DNA of 13,689 bases from NCBI GenBank assembly GCA_964484515.1, contig CAZAGT010000113.1:1-13689 (forward strand), given 5' to 3'. Made by a program: the position numbers and the translations under genes. Positions 13,439 to 13,689 of this stretch are shown piece by piece (position 1 is the first letter of the stretch; every line of letters begins with the position of its first letter). The notes under the pieces were generated by a model. The model did no database searches and was not told where the DNA came from. It worked only from the letters and a program-made list of their open reading frames with translations. This stretch comes from CAZAGT01 sp964484515 (GTDB taxonomy: Bacteria > Desulfobacterota > DSM-4660 > Desulfatiglandales > HGW-15).

Positions 13439-13628
13439 GAGACTGTCGGAAAACGCCCATCTGCCGTTCGACAGGCTCACGGCCCTGAGCGAAGCCGAAG
13501 GGCTGCGTTACCCTCATCCCTCGTCACTGCGGCGTACTTCTATGTACGCCTCATTCCTCAGGATTTCGGAAGCCTTGCATCTGGACATTTTCCATCAGCC
13601 TCTCAGAAACCGGTTTTTCGACAGTTTC
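13439..13628 (+). mobile_element. MITE-like 190-bp element, copy 2
   Basis: Second copy of the 190-bp element, same length and orientation as the one at 7987 and differing at roughly ten positions, most in the last 30 bp. Its ends GAGACTGTCGGAAAAC and GTTTTTCGACAGTTTC are inverted repeats. ATA lies directly outside both (13436-13438 and 13629-13631), a target duplication different from that of copy 1, so the two inserted independently. It ends 40 bp upstream of the lipoprotein start. The remaining 58 bp of the window are AT-rich and featureless. Confidence 0.75.
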
Positions 13629-13689
13629 ATAGAGGAATAGAGTTATCCTATTAGGCCAGCAAATTTTATATTATCTTATTGATTTTCAT

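Noticed and set aside
13355..13654. Open frame containing VRQAHGPERSRR
   Set aside because: This is a translation of the TTCGACAGGCTCA-type hairpin repeat inside the MITE, a common source of false genes.

Overview
No rRNA, tRNA or CRISPR array is visible. The coding style (GTG/TTG starts with strong GGAGG-type ribosome sites), the gene families (type III CoA-transferase, FAH hydrolase, DUF2959 lipoprotein) and the intergenic repeats (TTCGACAGGCTCA-type and GAATGTCGAAT-type) suggest a Gram-negative environmental bacterium, most like Desulfobacterota/Deltaproteobacteria or a relative. That placement is an impression, not a measurement.

Left part (1-5361), mobile: the 3' end of an unassigned coiled-coil protein is followed by a double hairpin terminator and a 586-bp non-coding stretch. 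Next is a rightward cassette of a small serine recombinase (TTG start), a small basic protein of unknown function, and a large serine recombinase with a zinc ribbon and coiled coil. The small recombinase has a clear promoter overlapped by an inverted repeat. The two recombinase genes are separated by a dyad-rich segment and a hairpin terminator. An intact IS630-family insertion sequence with 28-bp imperfect inverted repeats and TA on each side follows. This half looks less GC-rich by eye than the right half.

Right part (5391-13689), metabolic: leftward genes for a type III (CaiB/BaiF) CoA-transferase and an Nramp-related membrane transporter lie 4 bp apart and end in a clean intrinsic terminator. 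A rightward beta-hydroxyacid dehydrogenase lies between them and a leftward operon of an FAH-family hydrolase/isomerase, a DUF2959 lipoprotein and a zinc-dependent dehydrogenase. The last two overlap by ATGA. A consensus-like promoter (TTGACA-N17-TAGAGT) precedes the FAH gene. A leftward small lipoprotein gene with a transthyretin-like fold closes the region. Together the enzymes fit catabolism of a hydroxy- or sugar-derived acid (oxidation, diketo-acid cleavage or isomerisation, CoA activation, uptake), but the substrate cannot be read from the sequence.

The most unusual structural signal is a pair of 190-bp, about 95% identical MITE-like elements (7987-8176 and 13439-13628). Each has inverted-repeat ends and its own 3-bp flanking duplication (GCT, ATA). 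Both lie in the same orientation, about 40-46 bp upstream of a leftward gene.
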